From assembly GCA_001586965.3 (NCBI GenBank), contig LUCW03001686.1:27501-47500 (forward strand): 20,000 nt of DNA. Reading direction: 5' to 3'. The notes under the pieces are model-generated. The model worked only from the letters and a program-made list of their open reading frames with translations. It was not told the DNA's origin and did not search any database. Within the stretch, counting starts at the first letter, position 1. Each line of letters starts with the position of its first letter. Shown here one piece after another: positions 1-11,094 of this stretch. The position numbers were made by a program, and so were the translations under genes. Origin of the DNA: Sphaeroforma sirkka. Taxonomy: Eukaryota; Opisthokonta; Ichthyosporea; Ichthyophonida.

Positions 1-948
1 ATCAAGAAATTGAGAAAGAACCGGGACAATCACATCGGCGATAAAGATGATGACGATCAGTTCAATATTACTGTAGAGAAGGAATTGAGTGGCGGGTAAG
101 TATTATGGCTACAACCAAGGAACTGTTGCCGGTTTTAAATTTTTGATAGCATGAATGCTTTTCTCGTTGGATGTATTTCTCGCCGTTGCACTGCATATGA
201 ATTTGGAAGGCCCGGTGATAAGGGGAGCCTGTTCGTGCATACGACTCATCTCGCCGTTGGCACTCGTTCGCTCATTGACTATTCCAATGTCCTTGCAGCA
301 ATAAAAGAAAGACGGACACGGATAGGGATAGCACGGGCGCATTCAACAAGAGAGCGAAACCTATGCACAACCCTAAGCGACAGGCCGCAGATGCCAAGTA
401 TGGATATGGCGGAGGAAAAAAGCATGCAAAGAGCAACACGCGAGATAGCACGGATAAGTCGAACTTCAACCCTAAACAGATGAAGCAACCGCTGAAGGGC
501 ATGGGAACAAAGAAGAAGGTAAGTACTCTTGAGTGGTGTGTATGTAAAAGGATGGGTCTATTCATTTGCTTAGGTGTAGTCTTATGCTAGCAATGTATTG
601 CCACACACGTGTGAACATACCGCTTGCCAGCAACGATCAGAATAAATAAAAGTTCGTATGCATGCGTACATAGCAGCCAAAACTATAAGCTTACCTGTGT
701 GCTATCCGTTATCAAGTTGAACTCGGTACTCGAATAGTTGTTATCTGAAAACGGGGTTCACTTCTTTCTTGGCTTCGGTTGTATTCTGGAAATATGAATT
801 TATATCGTGTTATTTTAACTTTTGGGTAGTTTCTTCAGTTCCGACCTATCATTAATCGAATTCATTACTTACACAAACTACTGTACACACTCAACAAAAA
901 CAGGGCGCCGCAAAGAGGCCGGGCAAGGGGCGTAGAAATAAATTCTAA
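1..948 (+). CDS. EBP2: EBP2-type rRNA-processing protein, C-terminal part (5' end outside window)
   Basis: EBP2 (human EBNA1BP2) is a nucleolar protein needed for pre-rRNA processing and 60S subunit assembly. Three exons are visible: 1-95, 299-518 and 904-948 (stop TAA). Introns are GT-AG and phases agree (phase 2, then phase 0). The first exon gives a basic run, then an acidic DDDD patch ending before ELSGG. Exon 2 carries the family hallmark around AKYGYGGGKKHAKSNTRDS, equivalent to the KFGFGGKKKGSKWNT region of EBP2 proteins. The last exon encodes only GAAKRPGKGRRNKF, matching the conserved RPGK tail. The extreme Lys/Arg content fits a nucleolar RNA-associated protein. The conserved coiled-coil part and the start lie upstream of the window. 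Identification rests on recalled family motifs and is firm; the exon 2 acceptor at 298 was chosen by phase. Confidence 0.88.
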
Positions 949-1065
949 ATATTAAATTAGGACACTCTGAAGTATCTACATGCGCGAGAGAACTCTTCTG
1001 AAATGAGTTGGCGGTCCAGGGATGAATGTATATCCTGAGAAAATGTTCTCGGAATGCTGAGTTAC

Positions 1066-1084
1066 AATAAAGGTTTTCAATAAA
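1066..1084 (+). terminator. Poly(A) signals for the EBP2 gene
   Basis: Two AATAAA hexamers, at 1066-1071 and 1079-1084, lie about 120-135 bp past the EBP2 stop codon. They are the first consensus polyadenylation signals downstream of it. Use is inferred, not shown. Confidence 0.55.
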
Positions 1085-1290
1085 TCCTTGTCATTTGACA
1101 TCCATCTGTCTTTAAACCGCTTCAATGGTGAAATGCTTCGATAGTGCCAGTATTTATGATACTCGCATATGCGAACAAATAATCCCCTATCCGGTCTTGT
1201 CTTGCCTCGCCAAATTATGCACTTTTAATGGATTTTAGAGATAACATTAATGTCAAAGTTGAATAACATGACACCCACCCACCCGCCCAC

Positions 1291-1828
<538 letters not shown>

Positions 1829-2384
1829 ATGTGCACAAATATAGGTCTTGATAGGTTATGTATGGTGTAGTTGAGGTGATTGCTACGATCATAGTCAACT
1901 TTCTGAATGGTCCAGAGTACATGGGGTATGTGTGTGGCGGTGGAGGCATCTTTCTCAGAGTACAATCATGTGACAATCTTTCAATTCGTAAGATATGGTT
2001 GTCTTCGTTTATGTTGCATTTATTATTATCGAGTATATAACGTACTAAAGCGATCACAGTACTTCAAACCGGCAACATTATAAGCTACTCGAGCACGTAT
2101 TTGCGGTATTGTGTTATGATAGTTGGAGTCGATGGGTACAATAAAGGATCACAAAATAAGGTTTGCTTCCTGAGCAACTCCCTACGTTATGTCGTGAAAG
2201 CCGTAAGACGTGGAGGTAAATATCCGCATGACGTCATACAAGTTTAACATATCCCAGGATCATGTCTCCGTGACTGACGTACGTACACTAGCTTAAAAGC
2301 TAACATCCAGGATTTCATACAGGAAGGTATCCGATATACTATATGGATCCGTCGAGATGTGTTTCTCTACAGTGGAAACTACGT
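1829..2384. other. Intergenic, between convergent gene ends
   Basis: No coding signal was recognised here. The stretch lies between the microsatellite and the 3' end of the minus-strand superoxide dismutase-like gene. A TTTATT at 2019-2024 (AATAAA on the minus strand) could end that gene's transcript, though it is about 360 bp past the stop. Confidence 0.5.
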
Positions 2385-3104
2385 TCACATTAGAAAGGCT
2401 AGTGAGCTGATAGTGACTGCCATCATAAGTACTAGATCCAAACCCGCCCCTTTTACGGCCGCATTGCTGTCATCGCTCGCGAGCATAGTGGCACAGAACA
2501 ATCGAGGCGAGGCACAGTGGAATACGATACTCATGTTTGTGATTTCGGACATCGTTGGCCCAGATGGGTCACTTCCGCTCGCCTCTGCCGTGGCCGTTGT
2601 ATTGTCTGCGCTATACATGAATTTCATCGCGCCGAATTTTCCAGAGTAATCACCCACCTCACACACACTGGGATCAGAAAGATATGCCGAGGTGTTACAA
2701 TCGTATGTGTAGCCGTTACTTGAGGTCTTGTTCAGCTCCGTACACGTATCCTGCTCATTGCTTGATGACCCACACGCATAGTTAGGATCGTAGTGACCGC
2801 CTACAGGGGGATCACCAGCGGTAGCTCCACACTCTGAACCCACTCCGTCGTCGCTTGTAGGTCTACCCACGTGTACATGCCAATTGAGGTCAATTGACTT
2901 ACCATCGGCAGATATACAATCATCATACGTGGTTAACTCTGCATCGAGTATCATCAGGTTGGCAGCCCAAAATAGACCACCAGACGGCTGTTCTTCAAAT
3001 GTGACGTTCCCTTCTACCATAGAATTGTTTTGCGTACTCACTAGAATGGGATCAGCAAGGACGCTGGCGGCGGCTACTAGCCCTAACAGAACATTTTGTC
3101 GCAT
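2385..3104 (-). CDS. Secreted, probably GPI-anchored, copper-only superoxide dismutase-like protein
   Basis: A single exon of 239 aa. Residues 1-17 form a signal peptide (basic start, then LLGLVAAASVLA). The body is a Cu/Zn-SOD-fold domain with the four expected copper histidines: HVH (76, 78), GHYDP (H104) and SIVFH (H196), followed by R201 in the place of the active-site arginine. C148-EVGD-YSG (E149, D152) matches the conserved Glu/Asp of eukaryotic copper-only SODs. The stretch after GHYDP lacks the usual zinc histidines. Eight cysteines and six N-glycosylation sequons (N26, N33, N125, N137, N168, N190) fit secretion. The hydrophobic C-terminus (about 221-239) after small residues looks like a GPI signal. 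The family usually has GKHG where this protein has GKFG (F157). Known relatives convert superoxide to peroxide at the cell surface. Activity here is inferred; a non-enzymatic SOD-like domain is the alternative. Confidence 0.82.
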   Translation of the reverse strand: MRQNVLLGLVAAASVLADPILVSTQNNSMVEGNVTFEEQPSGGLFWAANLMILDAELTTYDDCISADGKSIDLNWHVHVGRPTSDDGVGSECGATAGDPPVGGHYDPNYACGSSSNEQDTCTELNKTSSNGYTYDCNTSAYLSDPSVCEVGDYSGKFGAMKFMYSADNTTATAEASGSDPSGPTMSEITNMSIVFHCASPRLFCATMLASDDSNAAVKGAGLDLVLMMAVTISSLAFLM

Positions 3105-3172
3105 CCTGAATGAAATTTCTGCTGGGTTGTCAATCTATTTAACAGATAGCATAGTGTCTTCCTAGTCATTGC

Positions 3173-3179
3173 TTATATA
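3173..3179 (-). promoter_or_regulatory. TATA-box candidate of the SOD-like gene
   Basis: TATATAA reads on the minus strand about 69 bp upstream of the ATG at 3104, a plausible TATA position. Short AT-rich matches are common here, so this is weak. Confidence 0.35.
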
Positions 3180-4506
3180 CTATAGGCGGGCATCCGTATG
3201 ACATATGGGCTCAATTTGAATTTTGCATACTATATGGATCAACGACAAAACACTCTATCAGATATGACTCATGAGTCAACTCTTGTGCAACTATTATCTA
3301 TTTAAAAAAATAAACTTGCGTGCACTAACTTTCAGTTTCATTGCTTCAGACATTCAGATCTGAGATCTCGTTAGCTCTCCGCTCAGTTTATAGACTTTAG
3401 TGTGCCACACTCAGCCACAGTGACTGTCCGTCCATAGTTTTGGAGAGGGCGAAGAGTTTTATTGGTGGAATTTGGCTTATCGTCTCATTTTGATTGAGTG
3501 ACAGTCAAAGTGTCGAACTGCGACATCATGTCATCATCTGATTTTGCATAGCCTTCTTCTAATGAAAATAATATGATAAAAAAAAAGTTTTTTTTTTTTT
3601 AATATGTACATATGCAGTTGCTAGGAAGTTGAGAAGTTAGAAGTTATGTAGAACATGATAGCGAGTTAGCGACAGCTGCGACACAAGGAGGTTAGGAGGA
3701 ATGCTTTTGCGAGGCCCATAACCTATAGAAACCTGTTATTTAGTATCCGAGGCCCATAACCTATTGAAACCTATTATTTAGTATTCTATATTTAGTATTT
3801 CTTTTTTTAGTATTTGAAAAAAATGACTGCTCCACTATATATGTAATAAACTCGGATTCGATAAACCTCCCGGGCAAATTACTGTAAACCTTGTGAAAAT
3901 GACGAATATGGCACATGCAGAGGGTAGTTTAAGGTCAAATAAAGCTTAGGTAATTAAAAAAAACCTTGGTTTAGGGTGTTCTATTTACAGAAGGCTATGT
4001 TTAGGGGTTAAAAATAGCTAGAGTAAAAAGCTGTTCTATTTTAGGAAAAGCAGGGAAAGCTTTGTGCTCAACGAGAAGAGTGCTTTCGTGTGCCGACTGC
4101 CGCCACCGTGTGCTTATTCTTGTGTGATTTGCCAAGGACTTGTGATAAAATCATAAATATGTACGTGGTAATTATAAAAAGAAAAGTACATCAACTTTTT
4201 TCTACATACCATACATATGCATACTGCAAATCAAAATGATTTGTTCAATTTTTTCTGAACCAGTTTCACAAAATATAGTTACCGCCGTCCTTAATTAAAA
4301 ATCTCTTGACAAAGTTTCCAGAGCATGTCCTACAGACTTGTCCGTTCTCCCATAATTTCTACTTTTTCTAGATGGTCATAAGTGCATTCAACTAGCCTTA
4401 TAATAGTATCGACTATCGCCCGCTAAATTGAATAGTCTCATTTGAGTTCAGACTAAAACAGCAAGTATTTACTGAATGCTTATTACAAAGAGGTTGTCGA
4501 ATTAAA
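3180..4506. other. AT-rich intergenic stretch without a recognised gene
   Basis: No exon, tRNA or other RNA gene was recognised on either strand. It holds a short A-run/T-run palindrome near 3579-3600, a 38-bp tandem repeat (listed separately) and scattered A/T homopolymers. It covers the SOD-like gene's upstream flank and the 3' flank of the phosphotransferase gene. Confidence 0.5.
3711..3786. repeat. 38-bp direct repeat, two copies
   Basis: Copies at 3711-3748 and 3749-3786 both begin GAGGCCCATAACCTAT and end in TTATTTAGTAT with few differences. Further TTTAGTATT fragments follow to about 3815, suggesting slippage at the 3' edge. Confidence 0.85.
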
Positions 4507-4512
4507 TTTATT
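4507..4512 (-). terminator. Poly(A) signal candidate for the phosphotransferase gene
   Basis: AATAAA on the minus strand, about 350 bp past the stop codon at 4860. It is the first consensus hexamer noticed downstream. Use is inferred. Confidence 0.4.
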
Positions 4513-4598
4513 ATGGCAGTAAAGTTGCATTACAGATGAGATGAATCATGAATGCTGTAAAGCAAGCGAAGAATCATATATAGAATGTGAATCGTGAA

Positions 4599-4896
4599 CA
4601 GTGGCTTCACGACTTATTCAACTGAAAACCTTATTTCTCTAGCTGCGTGCTATTCCTGTCTCAGCTGGCCTATGGTTTCGAACCTAATGCCAGACAACTA
4701 GTGTATTCTGAAACTATTCGTTTTTCTCAACTCCCTTCTCTTGTCAACGGTGGCTTCAAGAAATATTCAATTGAAATTTGATTTTTTAAAGCACAGCATC
4801 CCATACCTATCTCAGTTGATACATTGATTTAATATCGTCATACGTAGCGTCTTTCTTACCTAATCTTCTTTTTCAACTCTCTTCTCGAGAGTGAGG
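4599..4896. repeat. Diverged 149-bp tandem repeat covering the end of the phosphotransferase last exon
   Basis: The unit at about 4748-4896 contains the last codons of exon 9 and its immediate 3' flank. A diverged copy lies at about 4599-4747. Anchors are GTGGCTTCA-GA-TATTCAA-TGAAA (4601 and 4750) and a TTTTTC-TCAACT-CTTCTC stretch near both unit ends. The outer copy is non-coding and appears to be a duplicate of the gene's 3' end. Confidence 0.6.
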
Positions 4897-7800
4897 CAGT
4901 TAATGCCTAACAATGCAGTGATCTCCTCAATCAGCTGAAGTGCATATCTGGCAGATTCCATGAAGGCCATGCCGAGGTAGATGCCCAGAATAACTCCATC
5001 ATGACGCGGAGACAGACTATTATAAAGAGTGAGTAATGCCTATGTTTAGTATAGAAATGAGATTGATTACACCTATAGTGTATACTTGCTTTTAAAAACT
5101 TCCAAAACACCTTTTGATGTGGCCAATAAAGAGGACAAACATACTTGCAGGAGCGGAACGGTGCAAAGGCAGCCAGAAGTGTGACACGAAGCCACTATAT
5201 TGCAAAGCATTGAATGCGTACTATCGCATCTAACTAAATCGAGTAACTCTAAACTGTGTACACACTGACGACGAGAAATGCGAGGCTGTGCATCTAAAGG
5301 GCTTATATTGCCATTGTGTTCGACTGGGGACGGGCAGTAGCGAGACTCGAGGCAATACTATTATATGATAGGTATACCATAGCACTCGATAAATATTTTT
5401 CGCACTCAACTACGAGGTCATTGCACGGAGCCTTGACTTTCACAGAACATACTACATTTAGGATTGAGGGAAAAGGAAATATGGTAGTGTGACAAGGATC
5501 CATTGCACGATAGGGTATTGAACGTGTGCCATTACAAAAACTCGAAATAGGACTGAGCGGAAACAAATGGTAGTGGGACAAGGATCCATTGCATGATGGG
5601 ACATTGAATGTGTGTCATAGCAAATACCATACTGGAAATATGACTGAGCGAAAAAAAAATGGTAGCGGGACAAGGATCCATTGCATGATGGGGCATTGAA
5701 TGTGTCATAGCAAAAACTTACTAAAAACAGGACTGAGCGAAAACAAATGGTAGTGGGACAAGGATCCATTGCATGATGGGGCATTGAATGTGTGTCATAG
5801 CAAAAACTTACTGGAAATAGGACTGAGCGAAAACAAATGGTAGTGGGACAAGGATCCATTGCATGATGGGGTATTGGACGTGTGTCATAGCACTTAGAAT
5901 CATTTGGTTGGTCATATGCGTGAATAACAGGCCAAGAAGACCTCCCACCTGAGCAAGGGAACGCAAAAGCATAGACGTTAAAAGGCAATAATGTAATTCT
6001 ATGCACCAACCCCCCTCAAATGTGTTGCGGATATTTGAATGACAGTATATGACTTCAAAGGGTTATAATCAATTTATATACATGGTTGCTCGAGGCCAGT
6101 GACAACATATAGTATCTATAACCATGTACCAGAATGAAGGTGTGGATACACAATGTACTACATACCAACCGAGGATGCCTTTTGAAAACACTGGTCTCGT
6201 CTTCATCGAGTGCCCATAGGAAGCCAAAGATCACCAGAAGAAAAATCGGAATTAATTCCACGAAAGCGCGTTTCTGCCGAAATACCAAAGGGATAGCAAA
6301 TGTGAACATGTCATGCGCACCTACGTTTGTGCTTAGCAAAGTTTCGCAACGTGGCAAATTAGAATTGCCATTCATACAAAAGCGACTTAATAGATCAGGC
6401 ATTGAAATACAAGGCTTTTCGACAAGGAGATGACAGAAGTCGTGCATAGGTCAATTCACGAATTCTCATGAATGGGCAGAGAGATCCTGACCAGAACTCT
6501 TCGTGGGTGCAGGCGATGCTAAAAGACATCACTGGTAGAGGTGTAATACACTATGCACAAAGTATGTACCTCACTTCTCGTATGAACCTTCTACAGGTCC
6601 AAACCCCATATGAAACAATCCTAGCTGGCACTTGGGCAACAATGCACATTATTTCTCTACACAATATGTAGGACGTAAAAATTGTACTACGCCTATGTGT
6701 CTCGGGTTGCATGCAACACATTGACACACCGCATCTTTCGCCTTGGTGATGACCGCGTACATTGGCAGCGTAGTGAGCAAGAAATTAACCATGAAATTGG
6801 CGTACAGCCCGTACGGTAGGATGGAAATGCCCCAGAACAGCTCCGTGTATAGTGCCTTGGGTCCAAACAGTGCGGCAACTACGTGTATGAACATTGAGGC
6901 ACACTGTCCCTCAGTCACACCGATAATGCCTATGTTGGTGCTCATCACGCGTGTGTGGTATTCCTGTACGGGTGGGGCATAGAAGGTGAGTACATAGGAT
7001 TCGGCACCGCAGAGAGGCTGATGATATAGGCGGTAAGGTGCATCACGAATATACAATACTCCGAGTACGAACGGTCAATACAATTGTGGACATGCGCTTC
7101 CGTATGTGGCTTCCCCATGGTATCCACAGTACCTCCTTCGTGTGGACTTGGAGACGTATTTGAAACTACACTGGAGACCAACCATACAGATTACACATAG
7201 AAATGCCAAGCAAGCAAACGACCTCATATCATGTACACTATACTAGTTTTCACATTGACAGCAGATTCACAATCCACTCTGACAGGTACACGAACAAAAC
7301 TTCGCATCGACAGAGACTTCACTACCGTATACAGCAAAGTACATATTCCTTAGAGATGAGCAGGGCTGCTTCAGGAGCGAAACAAGGGCCCATTATAGAC
7401 ATGCAAACACCATTCTTGCCTCTTGATAATACCTACTATACAAGTGACACAAGAGATACGGAGACATACCTGCCATTGGGAGATGAAAAAGGGAATCATA
7501 ACCGAGAACATGAGGGCAAGCGTCATCCAACTGGAACCCAAGTTGCCACTGGCAGCCGTGGCGATAGTCAGGAATGTGGTGGACACACTGTCACACCCGT
7601 GATCGAATAATTGGCCCAGAGGAGAGGACGATCCGGTACGACGGGCTTGTCTATCGGGTTAAAAGAGGGTTTTATCTTCAAGTCAATGGGCGTCTTGAAA
7701 GTATCCGATTACTAGGAATGACACGTGTGTCCGTTAGTAGTTGAGATGATTATGGTCAGAAAAGTCGTGGACACATTGCTACAGCCATGATCAGATAACT

Positions 7801-8215
7801 GTCACAGAGGAGACGACAACTCAAAATTAAAGTCATTAAGCACTGTGTTAGCTTCCATTTGAACAATTCGTTTATGCAGTAGGAATGTTTTAACTGAAGA
7901 ATATGCGAACACTGTTTCGTCCGTGATCGAACTCTTGACATAGTGGACAAAGCAAATGTGCTCGATGGGCTTGTCCTTCAGTTGGGAGGATATCGATGGT
8001 TTCGGACGGATCAAACTATACATATGGACAACTTAATATATAGCTTTGCGATAAGTATGTATTGGGACAATATTCAAACAAAACAGATACCCAGATACAA
8101 ACACAAACAAAAACACAGATACAGATACAGATACAGATACAGATACACATACAGACACACGCACACACACACACATACGCCCACACACACACACGTATAT
8201 ATATATCTATATATC

Positions 8216-8248
<33 letters not shown>

Positions 8249-10108
8249 ATTGGAGGGAATAGAGGAATTGAAACATGAGAAAGAGAAATTTCAGAGGGAA
8301 ACTTCTGATTTATAGACCAACAGGAGAGGTCATTGCTGTATTCAGATGACCTTGTTGTGCTTCAATGTGTTTGTAGGACAGTTGAAATCTCATACACATT
8401 ATGAAAATAAGCGAGTTGAATAAAATAGATGTCGTACTATCATTGAATTCCAATTTCAATTTAGATAAACATACTTTCCATCGATGGCATCCAGAGTTTG
8501 ATACAAGAAAAGTGCCACAGCTGCGAACAGGTAAGCCAAAGACGGTGCTTCTCCCTACAACTCGACGATAATGTAGATTCGCGATAGATTGTTTAGTTAA
8601 ATCAAGGTGAGCGTGAACGATTCCTTTCTGCAAGCATGAAACATCAACGTAAAAAATTTCTACTTTATTCTGTTCGATGGCACTTTCGCGGTATAGCAGT
8701 TGATGGCGCTGACTAAACTTCACGGGGGTAGACACACAAGATTCAAACTCATAGAATTGAAAAGAAAAGTAAACGGCAGAATTTTAGATCAACAAAGAAG
8801 GCGACCCATGTTGATGTACTACGATAGCCTCAATCCAATAAATAAAGGTATGATACAACAACCATTGGCTGTGCTAGTATATGTAGCTTTTTTGCATTCA
8901 CAGAGATAATGACTTGAAAGTAACTAAAACTGTCTAGATCACGTCTACATAGAGATAGGTGGCAAAACAAGACGTTGCGAAAAACATACCTCGAGTTTGG
9001 GTACAAAGAATGTGAGCACGAAGAACGACAGGATCACCAGACACAGACCGATGAGTGTAATCATGTTAGGAGCAATGGTCATGGGCACCAGCTCGATGGC
9101 TTTATTCCACACATAAGTATTGAGGAAATTGTCCAAAGGGGTATAGCTCCCTAAAACAGTACAGAAATTTAACAACCGAAATTGTGCATTCAATATGGGA
9201 GTATGGGTCGCTCCCAGCAAAGAAAGGGATTATGAAACGACAGCGAAATACAGTGAGGACCAGCCGTATACGCAACAAACTACCGCCGAATGACTATATA
9301 TATAGTTATATCAATAGACTGCCTACAATGAACTTGAAAGAGATGTAAACAAACGCGAGGGAAATCAAACATACATGCGCTTACATGTCAATGTGCCACT
9401 CGGGAGGCAGAATTTCGTATTAGAGATACATGAAAAAAGCAAGGGAAAGTAAATAACAGACAGGAAAGCAATTCATTGATTTACGTCGGGATTCAACCAC
9501 GAATTAAGCGCTGCTTTCTTTCGTTATAGTCACAACGCTATAGCAGTACACAAAATATGAGCGTACACACATTGCTCAACTCGTAACAGTGTCTCATTAG
9601 CGTATCTTAGTTCACACGTTAACATTTACACAGACATGTACATATGCATATGAATCGATCCTCGCCTCCATATAAGAGGGATCATAATGCGGAAGAATTA
9701 ATATACCTGACTGATACTTGTATGCTTTCAACTGGGCCAAGCCATCATCACAAACGACCATGCGAGAGTTCTTGATCTGTGCGAAAATTGATAAAACAGG
9801 CATGTACTATAAGTTGACAGCCCTCAATTAAAATCTTAAAAACGGTTCTCACTATACATGCTTCTGGATGGAAAATCAAACTTGGACAAGAAGTATGCCG
9901 TTTTGGTTTGTTGCAGCTAAGATTTTATTGTGATACAAAGCTGCATCAATGATGACCGAAGAAGATATATCTCACGCCAATGATTGGGGATATCTCAAAA
10001 TTATTACTTAGAAACATGGCGACGTATACACACAAAGACACATTCCTAATTATTTAAGTGTAACAAATTTCCACATACTTGGCCAAACACTTACACAAAC
10101 ACACCCAT

Positions 10109-10176
<68 letters not shown>

Positions 10177-10225
10177 TATATATATATACATACATATAAA
10201 CGTATAATATATATATATATATAAA

Positions 10226-10278
<53 letters not shown>

Positions 10279-10470
10279 ACCTACATACATAAATACATGC
10301 ACATACATACACGAACAGGACACATACAGACACATACCTCGGATATATATATATATATATACATGCATATACGTACACAAAAACCAATCACATCACGCAC
10401 ACGCACGCAATACATATATATATATATATACATGTCTATACGTTCACATTTATATATACATGTATATGCC

Positions 10471-10502
<32 letters not shown>

Positions 10503-10564
10503 ATAAATGTATATATATATATATATGCATGTATATATATATATATATACAACATCATCATACA

Positions 10565-10646
<82 letters not shown>

Positions 10647-11094
10647 ATATATATGTATGCATCTATGTATGCATCTGTGTATGTATCTATATCTATGTAT
10701 CTATGTATCTATATATATATATATATATACATATTAGTGCATCATACTGTGTTGTAACTGACGCGCGTTCAAAGTGTGGCCAGTACATCAAGTACTGTCA
10801 CAAACTGATAGAAGTCCACTGGTATAGCTAGTTTGAAAAAAGTTTTCGAATATCTATATCGAATAAAACTACTGTATGAATACATAATTCTGGACGAAGC
10901 ATCCCTGAAAGAATTGATTCAGGCACACTGTCATTTCAGGTACACCTGTCAGATATATCAACTCAAGATTTATTTACGATGTTCATAAACAAGTAAAGTA
11001 AGCAGTGAGAAGAACGAATATAAACAGAAGCAAAATGAGAGTCGCTTGATAGACATACCCGTTGGAGGGGGTCTAAGACTTTATTCTCAGCCAT
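4860..11094 (-). CDS. CEPT1-like: Choline/ethanolamine phosphotransferase (CDP-alcohol phosphatidyltransferase), complete, nine exons
   Basis: This enzyme transfers phosphocholine or phosphoethanolamine from the CDP-alcohol to diacylglycerol, the last Kennedy-pathway step, in ER/Golgi membranes. Minus-strand exons: 11094-11059, 9776-9707, 9150-8990, 8554-8475, 7650-7470, 6963-6730, 6273-6166, 5948-5812, 5016-4860. All are GT-AG with matching phases and give 387 aa, close to the usual length of about 390. Visible signs: QLKAYKYQS near the N-terminus, APN-ITL (62-68), and the complete catalytic signature D114-G-x2-A-R-x8-G128-x3-D132-x3-D136 split by intron 4. Family blocks SQWQ, VTEGQ, KRHPRL, LFTHMT and [11 protein letters not shown] follow in order, with several membrane segments. 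Exon 1 (12 codons, AAAATGG start context) is inferred from the good donor and phase fit; M18 at 9761 is the alternative start. The exon 6 donor (GTGTGT) is weak. Substrate preference cannot be read. Introns 1, 4 and 7-8 hold microsatellite or duplicated exon sequence. Confidence 0.92.
5481..5892 (-). repeat. Five-copy array of ~90 bp made from exon 8 of the phosphotransferase
   Basis: Units begin at plus positions 5481, 5567, 5659, 5747 and 5837 (86, 92, 88, 90 bp; the last is partial, about 56 bp to 5892). On the minus strand each reads GCTATGACACAC, then CAATGGATCCTTGTC, then TTTCGCTCAGTCC and a donor-like end. The copy nearest 5892 continues into 5812 as coding exon 8 (codons for [19 protein letters not shown]). 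The other four lie in intron 8 and are out of the reading frame or hit a stop. Donor sequences decay with distance: GTAAGT, GTAAGT, GTATGG, GTTTTT, then none. A 183-residue open frame across the array is an artefact of the 30-codon period. Confidence 0.93.
7745..7830 (-). pseudogene. Decayed copy of phosphotransferase exon 5 (copy 2, in intron 4)
   Basis: On the minus strand this reads as a relic of the exon 5 catalytic region. In the exon frame it gives [24 protein letters not shown] against [21 protein letters not shown] in the real exon. By eye about three quarters of roughly 70 aligned bases match. A stop replaces the signature glycine, and the last aspartate is lost. It lies 188 bp upstream (in transcript sense) of the functional exon. 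Confidence 0.85.
7905..7974 (-). pseudogene. Older decayed copy of phosphotransferase exon 5 (copy 3, in intron 4)
   Basis: Starting at 7974 on the minus strand, ACAAGCCC-TCG repeats the exact 5' end of exon 5, and TTCGATCACGG repeats the DHG codons. In frame it gives [20 protein letters not shown] against [20 protein letters not shown]. About 65 percent of bases match by eye. Signature Arg, Gly and the last Asp are replaced, and the aligned junction no longer gives an acceptor in the right phase. It lies 136 bp upstream of copy 2. Confidence 0.78.
8095..8250. repeat. ACAGAT/AC/AT microsatellite in phosphotransferase intron 4
   Basis: Five ACAGAT hexamers (8115-8144) pass into AC repeats and then AT repeats up to about 8250. 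The hexamer looks like an expanded variant of the flanking AC tract. Confidence 0.93.
10099..10735. repeat. AT-rich microsatellite mosaic filling phosphotransferase intron 1
   Basis: Alternating AT runs, ACAT/ATGT tetramers and short AC segments span about 640 bp of the 1282-bp first intron (9777-11058). Poly-IY frames here are artefacts. Confidence 0.95.

Noticed and set aside
4660-4700. TTTCGAAC-like motif resembling a tRNA B box
   Set aside because: No paired acceptor stem, D arm or anticodon arm could be placed around it; similar partial matches near 7923 and 14713 also failed.
5458-6009. A 183-residue minus-strand open frame with a 30-residue repeat ([18 protein letters not shown])
   Set aside because: It is a shadow in another frame of the exon 8 array. 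Unit lengths of 86, 92 and 88 bp change its register, and real exon 8 uses a different frame that fits the protein family.
6964-7060. Possible relic of exon 6 in intron 5 ([10 protein letters not shown] resembles a membrane segment of the family)
   Set aside because: The alignment needs gaps and the base-level match is poor; hydrophobic segments look alike by chance.
7203-7610. A 135-residue plus-strand open frame opposite exon 5
   Set aside because: It is antisense to a catalytic exon and intron 5; its low-complexity composition and lack of family features mark it as a shadow.
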